The position numbers were made by a program, and so were the translations under genes. From contig JAUNSN010000002.1 of the NCBI GenBank assembly GCA_030539175.1, forward strand, positions 1 through 40,376: DNA of 40,376 bases, written 5' to 3'. This stretch comes from a bacterium. GTDB lineage: Bacteria > Bacillota_I > Bacilli_A > RF39 > UBA660. The notes below the pieces were generated by a model. That model was not told the DNA's origin and did not search any database. It saw only the letters and a program-made list of their open reading frames with translations. Each line of letters opens with the position of its first letter. The stretch's first letter is position 1. Shown here in pieces: positions 14,979 through 22,782 of the stretch.

Positions 14979-15010
14979 CTTAATATAAGTATATTTAATC
15001 TTAATATAAG
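14979..15010. repeat. Tandem CTTAATATAAG sites, 21 bp apart
   Basis: CTTAATATAAG occurs at 14979-14989 and 15000-15010, exactly 21 bases apart (two helical turns), so proteins bound to both would sit on the same face. They lie 28-59 bases before the ATG of the exported-protein gene at 15038 and after a possible promoter, which fits a tandem operator. Confidence 0.55.
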
Positions 15011-15037
15011 CAATGTTAGAGTAGGAGTTGATATATT

Positions 15038-15661
15038 ATGTTTAAATCTTTAAAACTATCTAAAAAGGCAAAAATAATTGGTGTTATTATTTTAATTCTT
15101 CTTATAACTTTTTCTTCTATATTATATATTATAAAAATAGATACAAATGATGTTGATAATATTAAAGAAAATAAAAATAATGTTATAAATAAGACTAGTG
15201 CAGAAAATAAGGAACAAGATGAAATTCAAACAAACAAAGCAGATACTGTAATAAATTCAAAAAATGATAATGTTACATCATCTGAAAAAAAAGAACAAGA
15301 TAAAACTACTACTAATAATTCAAATTCAATTCCAAAGAATGATATAAGTAGTAGCCAAACAATTACAGAAGAACAAATAGAACAACCTATTATAGAAACT
15401 CCAAAGCAAGAAGAACCAAAGCCTAGTTATATTGGTGTTCCTGATCCAAATCACCCAGATTATTCATTTCATAATGGTGTTATAGAGGAATCTGATAAGA
15501 ATACTTGCTTGAGCAAAGGGGAAAATATATCTTTTATTGATACAGTGGATATAATTAATACATGGTGTGTACCTGTAAGAGATGGTCAAAATATAATTTT
15601 AGGTTATTATTTAGTAATAAAATGTAATTCAGGTAATTGTAATAAATACAAAACTAACTAG
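15038..15661 (+). CDS. Membrane-anchored exported protein with Cys-containing C-terminus
   Basis: 207 residues. A basic N-terminus is followed by one hydrophobic segment (about 12-33, IIGVIILILLITFSSILYII), which has no lipobox Cys and is therefore a signal anchor. A low-complexity linker of about 100 residues rich in Asn, Lys, Glu, Ser and Thr follows. The last 65 residues (VPDPNHPDYSFHNGVIEE to the end) contain four Cys (CLSKG, TWCVP, IKCNSGNC), probably forming two disulfides outside the cell. GAGTAGGAG lies ahead of the ATG and a terminator overlaps the stop. It is upstream of the SpaA-type adhesin and sortase and is likely part of the same surface module. The family is not recognised. 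Confidence 0.55.
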   Translation: MFKSLKLSKKAKIIGVIILILLITFSSILYIIKIDTNDVDNIKENKNNVINKTSAENKEQDEIQTNKADTVINSKNDNVTSSEKKEQDKTTTNNSNSIPKNDISSSQTITEEQIEQPIIETPKQEEPKPSYIGVPDPNHPDYSFHNGVIEESDKNTCLSKGENISFIDTVDIINTWCVPVRDGQNIILGYYLVIKCNSGNCNKYKTN

Positions 15662-15681
15662 TTTAATAGCTAGTTTTTTTT
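15656..15681 (+). terminator. Rho-independent terminator overlapping the stop codon
   Basis: AACTAG (15656-15661) pairs with CTAGTT (15670-15675) around an 8-base loop, followed by a T-run. It includes the stop codon of the gene at 15038. The stem is short, so read-through into the adhesin gene is possible. Confidence 0.6.
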
Positions 15682-15700
15682 ATGTAAAAAAGGAGGAAAT

Positions 15701-18181
15701 ATGAAAAATAAATTATTAAAATATTTATTTGCTGTTGGTACTTTTGTAGTTTCAATAATTGGTATGACACAGGTATCAGCATTGACAAATAATCTTACAC
15801 AAGTAAATAGCCCATATTTTTATAATAGAGATAGTTCATCTATGGGATATGCTTCGTGGTATTGGAAGGAATATAGTTTTGGTAATAGGGTTGCATATTG
15901 TATTGAACCTAGTGTTCCAGAAGGTACAAGTTATAATGTTGGAGATTGGAGTAATACAGGATTAAGTAATGATATAAAAGAAAGAATTTATTTACTTGCT
16001 TATTATGGTTATGAATACCCAGGACATCAAACATTAAAATATAAAGCAGCAACACAAGCTTTAATTTGGGAAACAATTTTAGGTAGTGACTCTCATGTTG
16101 GATTTTCTACTCAAAGATATTCTGCAGGATCAACTTGGGATGTTACATCAGAAAGAAATGATATAAATAATTTAATTGCTAATCATTATAATAAACCAAG
16201 TTTTAATGGACAAACTATATCAGGTAATGTAGGAGAAACAATCACTATTAATGATAACAATGGAGTATTATCTAATTATAATGTTATAGCATCAAATGAT
16301 GCAGATGTTAGTATTAGTGGAAATACTTTAACTATAAGACCAACTAAAGTTGGAAATATTCAATTAAGATTTACAAAAAAACTATATACAACAGAAGAAC
16401 CAGTAATTTTTTATGGTGATGGAATTCAAAATATGATTGTTGGAGGAGCAGTAGATCCAGTTGTATCAGTAATAAATGTTAAATCTATTGGAGGAGTTGT
16501 AGATTTTTCAAAGTTAGATAAAGATAATAAAAATGACATTCCACAAGGAGAGGCTACATTTAAGGGAGCAATATATGGAATATATGATGCAGAAACAGAT
16601 GCTTTTATTAGTAAAGCAGTAATTGACGAAAAAGGAACTGCTCATAGTGAACCATTACCATATTTAGGTAGATTTTATTTATTAGAAGTGAAAGCTAGTG
16701 AAGGTTATCAATTAGATACTACGAAGTATTATTTTGATAGTACATTAGATAATATAAATGCTACATTAAAGGTATATGAAAAAGTAATTAATCGTAATTT
16801 TGATTTCACAAAAGTATATGCTGATGCTAAAACAGGATTTTTAAAAGGAGAGCCTAATGCGACTTTTGAATTTTATAATAATAAAAACGAATTAGTTAAA
16901 ACAATCAAATCTGATAATAGTGGAAGATTTGTAGTAAATATGCCTTATGGAACATATAGAGTTCATCAAGCAACTTCAACTTTAAATTATGAGAAAGTTG
17001 AAGATTTTACAATAGAGGTAAAAGAAATGGGTGATACTATTTATCATGTTATATCAAATGCAGAAATACAAGCAAAACTAAAGTTAGTAAAAGTAGATAA
17101 AGATTCAAACAAAATATTAGTTAGAGATGGTATAAAATTTAAAATAAAAAATTTAGATACTGGAGAATATGTATGTCAAAATATTACTTATCCAGCACCA
17201 AATAAAGTATGCGTTTACGAAACAAAAGATGGTATGTTTGTAACACCACATATGTTAAAATCTGGTAATTACCAAATTGAAGAACAGGAAGATCAAACAA
17301 TAGAAGGCTATATTTGGAATAAAGAACCATTAAAGTTTTCAATAGATGAAAATAGTGAATTTATTGTAGATAAAGACTTTGGAATAATGCTTGAGGTTAA
17401 ATTTCAAAATCAACAGGTAAAAGGAGAAGTTGAAATAAACAAAGTTGGAGAACAAATTGTATTTGAAAACAATTCTTTTAGATATGAAGAAATTAAACTT
17501 GATGGTGTATCTTTTGAATTATATGCAGATGGTGATATTATTTCACAAGATGGAACATTAATATATAAAGATAAGGAACTTATTAAAAGTTTTAAAACAG
17601 TAGATGGTTTCTATAAATTAACTGATTTATATCTAGGCAATTATTGTTTAAAGGAAACCTCAACTGTATTAGGTCATGTATTAGATAGTAAAAATCATTG
17701 CTTTTCAATAAAATATAAGGATCAATACACTGATATTGTTTCATTAACTTTAAATCTTAAAAACTATTTGCCTAAAGGTACACTTGATTTTACAAAGACA
17801 GACTTAATTTCAGGAGAAGGAATACCAAATACTTATATAGAAATATATTCTGATAATGAGGAAACAGGAGAATCAAAACTTATTTTTAGTGGATATACTG
17901 ACAGTCAAGGTAAAATCAAAATTGAAAAATTATTTGTCGGCAAAGGACATATAATTGAGAAAGAAAGTGCTGATGGCTATCAAATCACTGATGAAATAGT
18001 TTATTTTGAAATCAAAGAAGATGGAGAAATCGTTAAGGCAAATATGAAAAATGAAAAAATAGTAGAAGTTCCAAATACTTTGAAGAATGATTATTGTTCT
18101 TATATTGCTGGTTCTTTAATAATAGTAGGAATTGGATTAGTTGGATATGCATTATTTAAAAACAAAAAAAAGAAAAAGTAA
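15701..18181 (+). CDS. Thioester-domain SpaA/Cna-B surface adhesin with sortase motif
   Basis: 826 residues. A signal peptide covers 1-27 (cleavage likely after VSA). Residues 30-165 form a thioester (TQXA-type) domain with C67 in YCIEP and Q119 in TQALIWE, the pair that forms an internal thioester in Gram-positive adhesins. After an Ig-like segment (168-225), five SpaA/Cna-B-like domains start at K271, K371, K464, K581 and K699 in repeated x-F/L/I-x-K patterns, where the Lys normally forms an isopeptide bond. Two Cys pairs (492/504 and 649/667) may form disulfides. The C-terminus has VPNTL (790-794), a TM segment (about 801-819) and a Lys tail, so it is likely anchored or polymerised by sortase. 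AGGAGG is well spaced. The adjacent sortase supports this role. Confidence 0.88.
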   Translation: MKNKLLKYLFAVGTFVVSIIGMTQVSALTNNLTQVNSPYFYNRDSSSMGYASWYWKEYSFGNRVAYCIEPSVPEGTSYNVGDWSNTGLSNDIKERIYLLAYYGYEYPGHQTLKYKAATQALIWETILGSDSHVGFSTQRYSAGSTWDVTSERNDINNLIANHYNKPSFNGQTISGNVGETITINDNNGVLSNYNVIASNDADVSISGNTLTIRPTKVGNIQLRFTKKLYTTEEPVIFYGDGIQNMIVGGAVDPVVSVINVKSIGGVVDFSKLDKDNKNDIPQGEATFKGAIYGIYDAETDAFISKAVIDEKGTAHSEPLPYLGRFYLLEVKASEGYQLDTTKYYFDSTLDNINATLKVYEKVINRNFDFTKVYADAKTGFLKGEPNATFEFYNNKNELVKTIKSDNSGRFVVNMPYGTYRVHQATSTLNYEKVEDFTIEVKEMGDTIYHVISNAEIQAKLKLVKVDKDSNKILVRDGIKFKIKNLDTGEYVCQNITYPAPNKVCVYETKDGMFVTPHMLKSGNYQIEEQEDQTIEGYIWNKEPLKFSIDENSEFIVDKDFGIMLEVKFQNQQVKGEVEINKVGEQIVFENNSFRYEEIKLDGVSFELYADGDIISQDGTLIYKDKELIKSFKTVDGFYKLTDLYLGNYCLKETSTVLGHVLDSKNHCFSIKYKDQYTDIVSLTLNLKNYLPKGTLDFTKTDLISGEGIPNTYIEIYSDNEETGESKLIFSGYTDSQGKIKIEKLFVGKGHIIEKESADGYQITDEIVYFEIKEDGEIVKANMKNEKIVEVPNTLKNDYCSYIAGSLIIVGIGLVGYALFKNKKKKK

Positions 18182-18782
18182 GAGATATTTATTAATAGTT
18201 GGTCTTTTGCTTTTTTTATGTGGTTCAATATATTTTATATATAATTATAAACAAAATAATGATAATAAAAAAATAGAAGATGAAAGTATAAATGAATTTT
18301 TTAAAGAAGAACCTGTAAGTAATATTGAAGAAAAAAATAATCAAAACCAGTCTGAAGTTAAGATAAACAAAACAATTGATTATATGGCAATACTTGAAAT
18401 ACCAATAATTAATTTAAAAAAAGGGTTAGTAGATATTAATTCTTCAAGTAATAATGTAAATAATAACATTTATATTTTAAAAGAATCAACTTTTCCAAAA
18501 GAGAATGAAGATAGTCATATTATTTTGGCAGCTCACTCTGGTAATAGTTCAATTTCTTATTTTAAAAATATTATTAAATTAAATATTAATGATCGTATTA
18601 ATTTATATTATCAAAATAATTTATATAAATATGATGTTATAAAAAAATATGAAATTGAAAAGACAGGTAAGTTGAATATTGATTTAACTAATAATTCTGA
18701 TTTAACTTTGGTTTCATGTATAAGTAATACAAATAAACAAATTGTTATATTAGCAGAATTAAAACAAGTATATAAATATTAG
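18147..18782 (+). CDS. Sortase, possibly lacking the catalytic Arg
   Basis: 211 residues from ATG 18147; a TTG at 18141 in frame would add two residues and has the better ribosome site (AGGA 18127-18130). The gene overlaps the adhesin's 3' end. Basic N-terminus, a TM anchor (about 14-32), a linker, then a sortase domain beginning YMAILEIPIINLKKGLV. The catalytic His is H130 (LAAHSG) and the Cys C191 (LTLVSC). The following strand reads NTNKQIVILAEL, with Q198 where sortases carry their transition-state Arg; I see no other Arg in that strand. Size and topology fit a membrane-bound extracellular transpeptidase acting on the VPNTL motif of the adhesin next door. The sortase class is not certain. 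Confidence 0.85.
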   Translation: MHYLKTKKRKSKRYLLIVGLLLFLCGSIYFIYNYKQNNDNKKIEDESINEFFKEEPVSNIEEKNNQNQSEVKINKTIDYMAILEIPIINLKKGLVDINSSSNNVNNNIYILKESTFPKENEDSHIILAAHSGNSSISYFKNIIKLNINDRINLYYQNNLYKYDVIKKYEIEKTGKLNIDLTNNSDLTLVSCISNTNKQIVILAELKQVYKY

Positions 18783-18792
18783 GAGGTATAGA

Positions 18793-19176
18793 GTGGAAAA
18801 AGTTTCAGTTTATTTAAGTGTCAAAAATAAAAATAGTGATTCTTTGCAAAGTAAAATACAATATATTAAAAATTGGTGTCTATTTAAAAATTATGACTGT
18901 GATTTCTATGTTGATAAAATAGAAAGTAGATTAGATTGTAAAAATAGAAATGATATGGATAGACTAAAAGAAAATATATTAAATAAAAAAGTTAATAAAG
19001 TTATAGTTCCAAATATAGAAAATATAGGAAGAAACAGTATATTTGTTCAAGAATTTTTATGTTTTTTAGATAAGCATGATTGTATCATTGAAAGTATTGA
19101 TGGTTCAAATCTAAATTTTCATAGGAACATAATAAATGAAATATTAAATAATTATAAGGAGGAAAGAGAAAGATGA
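18793..19176 (+). CDS. Degenerate serine-recombinase N-terminal domain protein
   Basis: 127 residues from GTG 18793 with AGGAGG 6 bases ahead. The fold pattern of the resolvase catalytic domain is present: VSVYLSVKNKNSDSLQSKIQYIKNWC fits the YxRVSTxxQ...Q start, NRNDMDRLKENI fits the NRPxxxxLL helix, and VNKVIVPNIENIGRNS fits the strand leading to DRLSRN. The catalytic Ser aligns with K11, the preceding Arg with S9, and DRLSRN has become ENIGRN. The DNA-binding recombinase domain is absent. It cannot be an active recombinase of the usual kind; a regulatory, dimerising or transfer-related role is possible. It overlaps the SSB gene by 4 bases. Confidence 0.65.
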   Translation: MEKVSVYLSVKNKNSDSLQSKIQYIKNWCLFKNYDCDFYVDKIESRLDCKNRNDMDRLKENILNKKVNKVIVPNIENIGRNSIFVQEFLCFLDKHDCIIESIDGSNLNFHRNIINEILNNYKEERER

Positions 19177-19571
19177 AAAATGAAAATGAAGTAAGAAACT
19201 CAACAAATAAATTTGAATTAGAAGGTAATGTAGCAAATATTAGAGATGTTTATGTAAATCAAAATGGAAAGAAAACTTTAAGATTTGATTTAGCACAAAA
19301 CAATAATGGTAATGCACAATTCGTTCCAATTGCATTAAAAGGAGAATTAGTAAATACTTACGAAAATGATATTAAGAAAGGTAATTGGTTATCAGTTAAA
19401 GGTAGAATATCTACTTACCAAAAAGATGTTGAAAGAGATGGAAAAACATATAAAGATAAAGTAATTGAAATACTTGGTTTTGAAATTACAGATAGAACTA
19501 ACAATAAAATTTATTCTTCTGATGGAGAAGTTCATGAAATAACAGTTAAACAAGAAGAAATGGAAAGATAG
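19173..19571 (+). CDS. Single-stranded DNA-binding protein-like (OB fold)
   Basis: 132 residues with AAGGAGGAAAG ahead of the ATG. FELEGNVANIRDVYVNQNGKKTLRFDLAQNNN fits the first SSB strands, FVPIALKGELVNTYENDIKKGNWLSVKGRISTYQKD matches the SSB core (VxxxGxxA+...GxxVxVxGRLxxRxxxD), and KVIEILGFEI is the last strand. The C-terminus (VKQEEMER) lacks the usual DDDIPF tip that recruits replication partners. Conjugative elements of Bacillota often carry such proteins to coat transferred DNA. It lies 2 bases before the next gene in what looks like one transcription unit. Confidence 0.7.
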   Translation: MKNENEVRNSTNKFELEGNVANIRDVYVNQNGKKTLRFDLAQNNNGNAQFVPIALKGELVNTYENDIKKGNWLSVKGRISTYQKDVERDGKTYKDKVIEILGFEITDRTNNKIYSSDGEVHEITVKQEEMER

Positions 19572-19573
19572 TT

Positions 19574-20263
19574 ATGAATAATGATAAAGAAATCAAAAAA
19601 GTAGTTTCTGAATTACAAGAACAATGTAATGATTTTTTATCATATATTGATTCATCTAATGAGTGTGCATATTCTGACAGAATGTTGGAAGATATAATAA
19701 AAAAAGGTAATTATCTATCTGAATTATATGAAATCAATTTTAGTAATAAAAAAATTAATAATAAATACGAATATGAAATTGATTATTATTGTAATGACAA
19801 TGATGATTTATATGTTGGATATTTTGTAACAAATAATGAAACAAGTAATAGAATTCAATGTATAGAATGTTATAATACATCAGATTTAAAATGTAATTAT
19901 AATAATTCTTCTCCAAGAGAAATTGAGATAGAACTTTTAGATATGATAAGTGAGAATAATGGCGAAGAATTTAATTTGCCAAAAATTAGTGGAGCAAGTC
20001 ATATATTAAAGTTTGTATTTGATTCAGTAAATCAAAGTGAGGCAAATATGTGCCATATAACAGATGAAGAATGGGAAGAATTAAAAGATGATGAAATCTT
20101 TATTGATTATGATATAAACATTTTAAAAAATGAAATCAAAGAATATGGATTAAGTGATTATATTACAATAGATTCAGATGGTTATAAAATATGTGGCTAT
20201 GGTGGTTTGCAAACTCGTTTTATAAATGATGAGAAAGGTAATGGTGATGAATTTGAAAGATGA
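19574..20263 (+). CDS. Hypothetical acidic protein
   Basis: 229 residues, strongly acidic, without signal peptide or TM. It contains several Cys, some in short pairs (RIQCIECYN, SDLKCNYN), a central SPREIEIELLDMISENNGEEF, and a C-terminal HITDEEWEELKDDEIFIDYDINILKNEI stretch. No family is recognised. It is linked to the SSB-like gene (2-base gap) and its 3' end overlaps the next gene by 17 bases, so it belongs to that operon. Its place between SSB and the mating-pore genes suggests an accessory function of the element; an acidic protein of this kind could be a DNA mimic or antirestriction factor, but nothing in the sequence proves this. Confidence 0.5.
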   Translation: MNNDKEIKKVVSELQEQCNDFLSYIDSSNECAYSDRMLEDIIKKGNYLSELYEINFSNKKINNKYEYEIDYYCNDNDDLYVGYFVTNNETSNRIQCIECYNTSDLKCNYNNSSPREIEIELLDMISENNGEEFNLPKISGASHILKFVFDSVNQSEANMCHITDEEWEELKDDEIFIDYDINILKNEIKEYGLSDYITIDSDGYKICGYGGLQTRFINDEKGNGDEFER

Positions 20264-20921
20264 AATAAAAAAAGGTCAAGCATTTATTGGATTAGATGAT
20301 AATAAATACTATTTTTTAGGATATGACTATGATGATCAAATTCTATTCACTAATCTTGATTTATGGACTGATAAGGAACAAAAATATATTGAAAAGTCCA
20401 ATATATTTATTAAAGAAATATTAGATGAAAAATCAGATATAATTGATAATTCAACTTGGTATTATCAATCTATGAAGGAATTAGAGAAATCAACCACTTA
20501 TGATAAGATTAAAAGGTGTTTAGATATTATTGCTAATGCTAATACTGATGATTTAGAGTTAAGACCAACAGATATTGGTCCACTTGTTAGAGGACAGGCA
20601 TATAGCAAAGATGTTAATCAATTTTATGAAGTAATTGGTTTTATAGTTGATAATAACATATATGTTGATAATGAATTAAAAGCGAAGCAAAAAGGTTTTT
20701 TTGCAATATATCATTCTAATTGTGATAGTGGAGTTCCATTGATATTTGAGAGAAATTTTACAGATAGAGATAACTCATTTGATGGAAAACATTTTATTGC
20801 AGGTAATAATGATAGAGTTGATATTGAAGATATAATTTTAAATAAAGAATTAGTTGATTCTTCTATGACTAGTTTATTAAATGACAGATTAGAAGAAAAA
20901 GAAAAAAATATGACAAAATAA
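20247..20921 (+). CDS. Hypothetical protein upstream of the mating-pore leader
   Basis: 224 residues from ATG 20247. Several in-frame starts precede it (20226, 20241), but AAAGG at 20234-20238 is spaced 8 bases only from this one, and it fits the overlap with the upstream gene. The N-terminus KKGQAFIGLDDNKYYFLGYDYDDQILFTNLDLW is beta-rich, the middle is helical, and a second beta-rich part reads YEVIGFIVDNNIYVDNELKAKQ. No signal peptide, TM or known motif is seen. Its TAA stop (20919-20921) lies one base before the first stem of the leader RNA, so ribosomes finishing this gene could affect folding of that leader. Confidence 0.5.
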   Translation: MNLKDEIKKGQAFIGLDDNKYYFLGYDYDDQILFTNLDLWTDKEQKYIEKSNIFIKEILDEKSDIIDNSTWYYQSMKELEKSTTYDKIKRCLDIIANANTDDLELRPTDIGPLVRGQAYSKDVNQFYEVIGFIVDNNIYVDNELKAKQKGFFAIYHSNCDSGVPLIFERNFTDRDNSFDGKHFIAGNNDRVDIEDIILNKELVDSSMTSLLNDRLEEKEKNMTK

Positions 20922-20922
20922 T

Positions 20923-21061
20923 AAATTGATGTAAGTTCTTTGAAAATTGAGTTAATAACTACACTTTTCTAGGTGTAATTATATATTTTTAGTTTATATC
21001 AATTTGTGGGACTGTGTAGTTATTAATCAGTTTGATTAGTAAGTACACAGTCTTTTTTTTT
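20923..21061 (+). ncRNA. Switch-like leader RNA with alternative antiterminator/terminator
   Basis: Three pairings can be read directly. P1: AAATTGATGTAA (20923-20934) pairs over 12 bases (one G-U) with TTATATCAATTT (20994-21005). Antiterminator: TTAATAACTACAC (20952-20964) is the exact complement of GTGTAGTTATTAA (21014-21026). Terminator: GACTGTGTA (21010-21018) pairs with TACACAGTC (21044-21052), extended inside by TTA/TAA and TAATC/GATTA, followed by nine T. The last two use the same bases and exclude each other. A small hairpin TACAC/GTGTA (20960-20964/20973-20977) could also hold the antiterminator strand. This fits a riboswitch-like or protein-controlled attenuator in front of the conjugation operon at 21089. 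The ligand is unknown. Confidence 0.7.
21010..21061 (+). terminator. Intrinsic terminator upstream of the mating-pore operon
   Basis: A 9-bp outer stem (21010-21018 with 21044-21052), an inner stem TAATC/GATTA around loop AGTTT, and a T-run at 21053-21061. It lies 28 bases before the pilin-like gene, so unless it is disrupted it would block transcription of the whole operon from upstream. Confidence 0.8.
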
Positions 21062-21088
21062 GCAATAATTTAAAGAAAGGGTGATATA

Positions 21089-21370
21089 ATGAAAAATTAT
21101 TTTAATGTATTAGCAATCTCTCAATTAGAGGGTGGAACATATACAATAGATACAGTTTTGAAAGTAATAAAACAAGTAACTGACTGGGCATTAGCTGTTG
21201 GTATTTCTCTTGCAGGTGTTGCTTTAGTTGTAAGTTTTATAATGTATGCAATAGTAGATGTAGATCAAAAGCCAAGAGTTAAAACTAGAATAGTACAGAC
21301 ACTATTAGGAATATTTGGTATCATTTTAGCAATTTCATTAGTTAATATAATTATTAGATTATTCACATAG
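21089..21370 (+). CDS. VirB2/TrbC-like pilin or small T4SS membrane protein
   Basis: 93 residues. After a short N-terminal part (MKNYFNVLAISQLEGGTYTIDTVLKVIKQ) there are two hydrophobic helices, about 32-57 (TDWALAVGISLAGVALVVSFIMYAIV) and 70-91 (VQTLLGIFGIILAISLVNIII), separated by a basic loop (QKPRVKTR). The size and topology match VirB2/TrbC-like subunits found first in Gram-positive conjugation operons. There is no classical signal peptide cleavage site. AAAGGGTGAT precedes the ATG and the switch-like leader lies directly upstream. The next gene follows immediately. Confidence 0.65.
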   Translation: MKNYFNVLAISQLEGGTYTIDTVLKVIKQVTDWALAVGISLAGVALVVSFIMYAIVDVDQKPRVKTRIVQTLLGIFGIILAISLVNIIIRLFT

Positions 21371-21379
21371 GTGTTTTTT

Positions 21380-22771
21380 ATGATGCTAAAAGTATTTGAT
21401 TTATTAAGAAATATTGGCTGGTATATTGTATCGTTTATATACGATCTAATTGATACATTATTAGATATAATAAAAAAACTAAATGCTTTTGATATTATAA
21501 ATTCTTTATCAGATAATCAAGTGTTTAGAAAGTTTTATACTGGTGCAATGGCAATAGCAGTTACTTTATTTGCATTATTTATTATTTGGAAGTTTGTTAA
21601 TAAATTACTTGATCCAGATGATGAAATAACAATTAAAAATATTGTTATGGAAACAGTAAAATGTGGTTTATTAATAATGCTTTCAACATTTTTATTTGTT
21701 CAAGTATCAAACTTTTCTATTACATTATCTAATTATACTGGAAATATATTTGAAAGTAATACTAAAGGAAATATGAGTAATAGTATGCTAACTATGTTTG
21801 TCAGTTATAAAGATGGATATAAAAATAGTGATAAATTTAGTGAATCAAAAACTGTAAAACAAGTAGTAGAGGATGGCTCTTTTGATAGTGATGAATTATA
21901 TTTAGCAAAATATGTAACAAAAGCAAAAATAATATTTGCAGATGATAAAGATTATAAATATGAAATAAATTGGATAATGGCAATTATATGTGGTGGATTC
22001 TTCTTGTATAGTTTATTCTTTGCTGGAATAATGCTAGGTAGAAGGCAAATAGAATTCTTATTTTTATTTACTATTGCTCCTATAGTATTTGCAACGAGTG
22101 TTTGTAATAAACAAAGACGAGGAGCAGTAATAGAACAATTAGTATCATTAGCATTACAAAGTGCAGTTGTTATGCTTATAGTAAGTTTAAGTGTTTTAGT
22201 AATGCAAGAAATAAATGCAACAACTTTCTTTACTGGCACTTTTCAAAATATTGTAACTAAAACATTATTATATTTAGGTTGTGCAACATTTATCATGACA
22301 GGTAGTCAAGTAATTAATCGTTTCATTGGTTCAAATGTTAGTGCAGCAAGTGGTAGAGAACAGTTAATGTCTTTAATGGGCTATGGAAAAATGGCTGGAA
22401 TTGGAGCAACAGTTGCTACTGGAGCAGCAGTAGGTGGAACTTTACTTGGTGCTGGTGTTGGAATGAAAGCAGGAAAAGCAGTTGCAACAGATGCAATGTC
22501 TAGAGTTGGAATGGCAATGGGAATGTATGGAATGGGTGATTCTGCATCAGGTGGTCAAACAAGTAGAATGCAAGATTTTGCCAAAGCAATGGGAACAAAA
22601 TTGCATACAACAAGCCAAAAATGGCAGAATAGAGAAACTGATCCTAATAAGTTTAGTGCAAGTGATGCCTTTATGAATGCAGGAGCAAATAGTATAAATA
22701 ATACTGTTAGAAAAGTTATGCCGAGAGCAAGTTATAATTCTTCTTATTATAGAAGAAAAAATATGATTTAG
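21380..22771 (+). CDS. VirB6/TrbL-like conjugation membrane protein
   Basis: 463 residues from ATG 21380 (AGGTG at 21369-21373, 6-base spacing); ATG 21383 is also possible. It has an N-terminal amphipathic part, TM helices near 50-70, 95-115, 195-225 and 245-275, and a further one near 290-310. A Gly/Ala-rich segment (MAGIGATVATGAAVGGTLLG) follows, then a polar tail. The 8-RRQIEFLFLFTIAPIVFA-like stretch and LVSLALQSAVVMLIVSLSVLVMQ are typical of TrbL/VirB6 proteins of Bacillota elements. The role is the inner-membrane part of the mating channel. It sits in the pilin-VirB6-PrgI-VirB4 order that is standard for these systems. Confidence 0.75.
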   Translation: MMLKVFDLLRNIGWYIVSFIYDLIDTLLDIIKKLNAFDIINSLSDNQVFRKFYTGAMAIAVTLFALFIIWKFVNKLLDPDDEITIKNIVMETVKCGLLIMLSTFLFVQVSNFSITLSNYTGNIFESNTKGNMSNSMLTMFVSYKDGYKNSDKFSESKTVKQVVEDGSFDSDELYLAKYVTKAKIIFADDKDYKYEINWIMAIICGGFFLYSLFFAGIMLGRRQIEFLFLFTIAPIVFATSVCNKQRRGAVIEQLVSLALQSAVVMLIVSLSVLVMQEINATTFFTGTFQNIVTKTLLYLGCATFIMTGSQVINRFIGSNVSAASGREQLMSLMGYGKMAGIGATVATGAAVGGTLLGAGVGMKAGKAVATDAMSRVGMAMGMYGMGDSASGGQTSRMQDFAKAMGTKLHTTSQKWQNRETDPNKFSASDAFMNAGANSINNTVRKVMPRASYNSSYYRRKNMI

Positions 22772-22782
22772 GAGGTGGTTAA

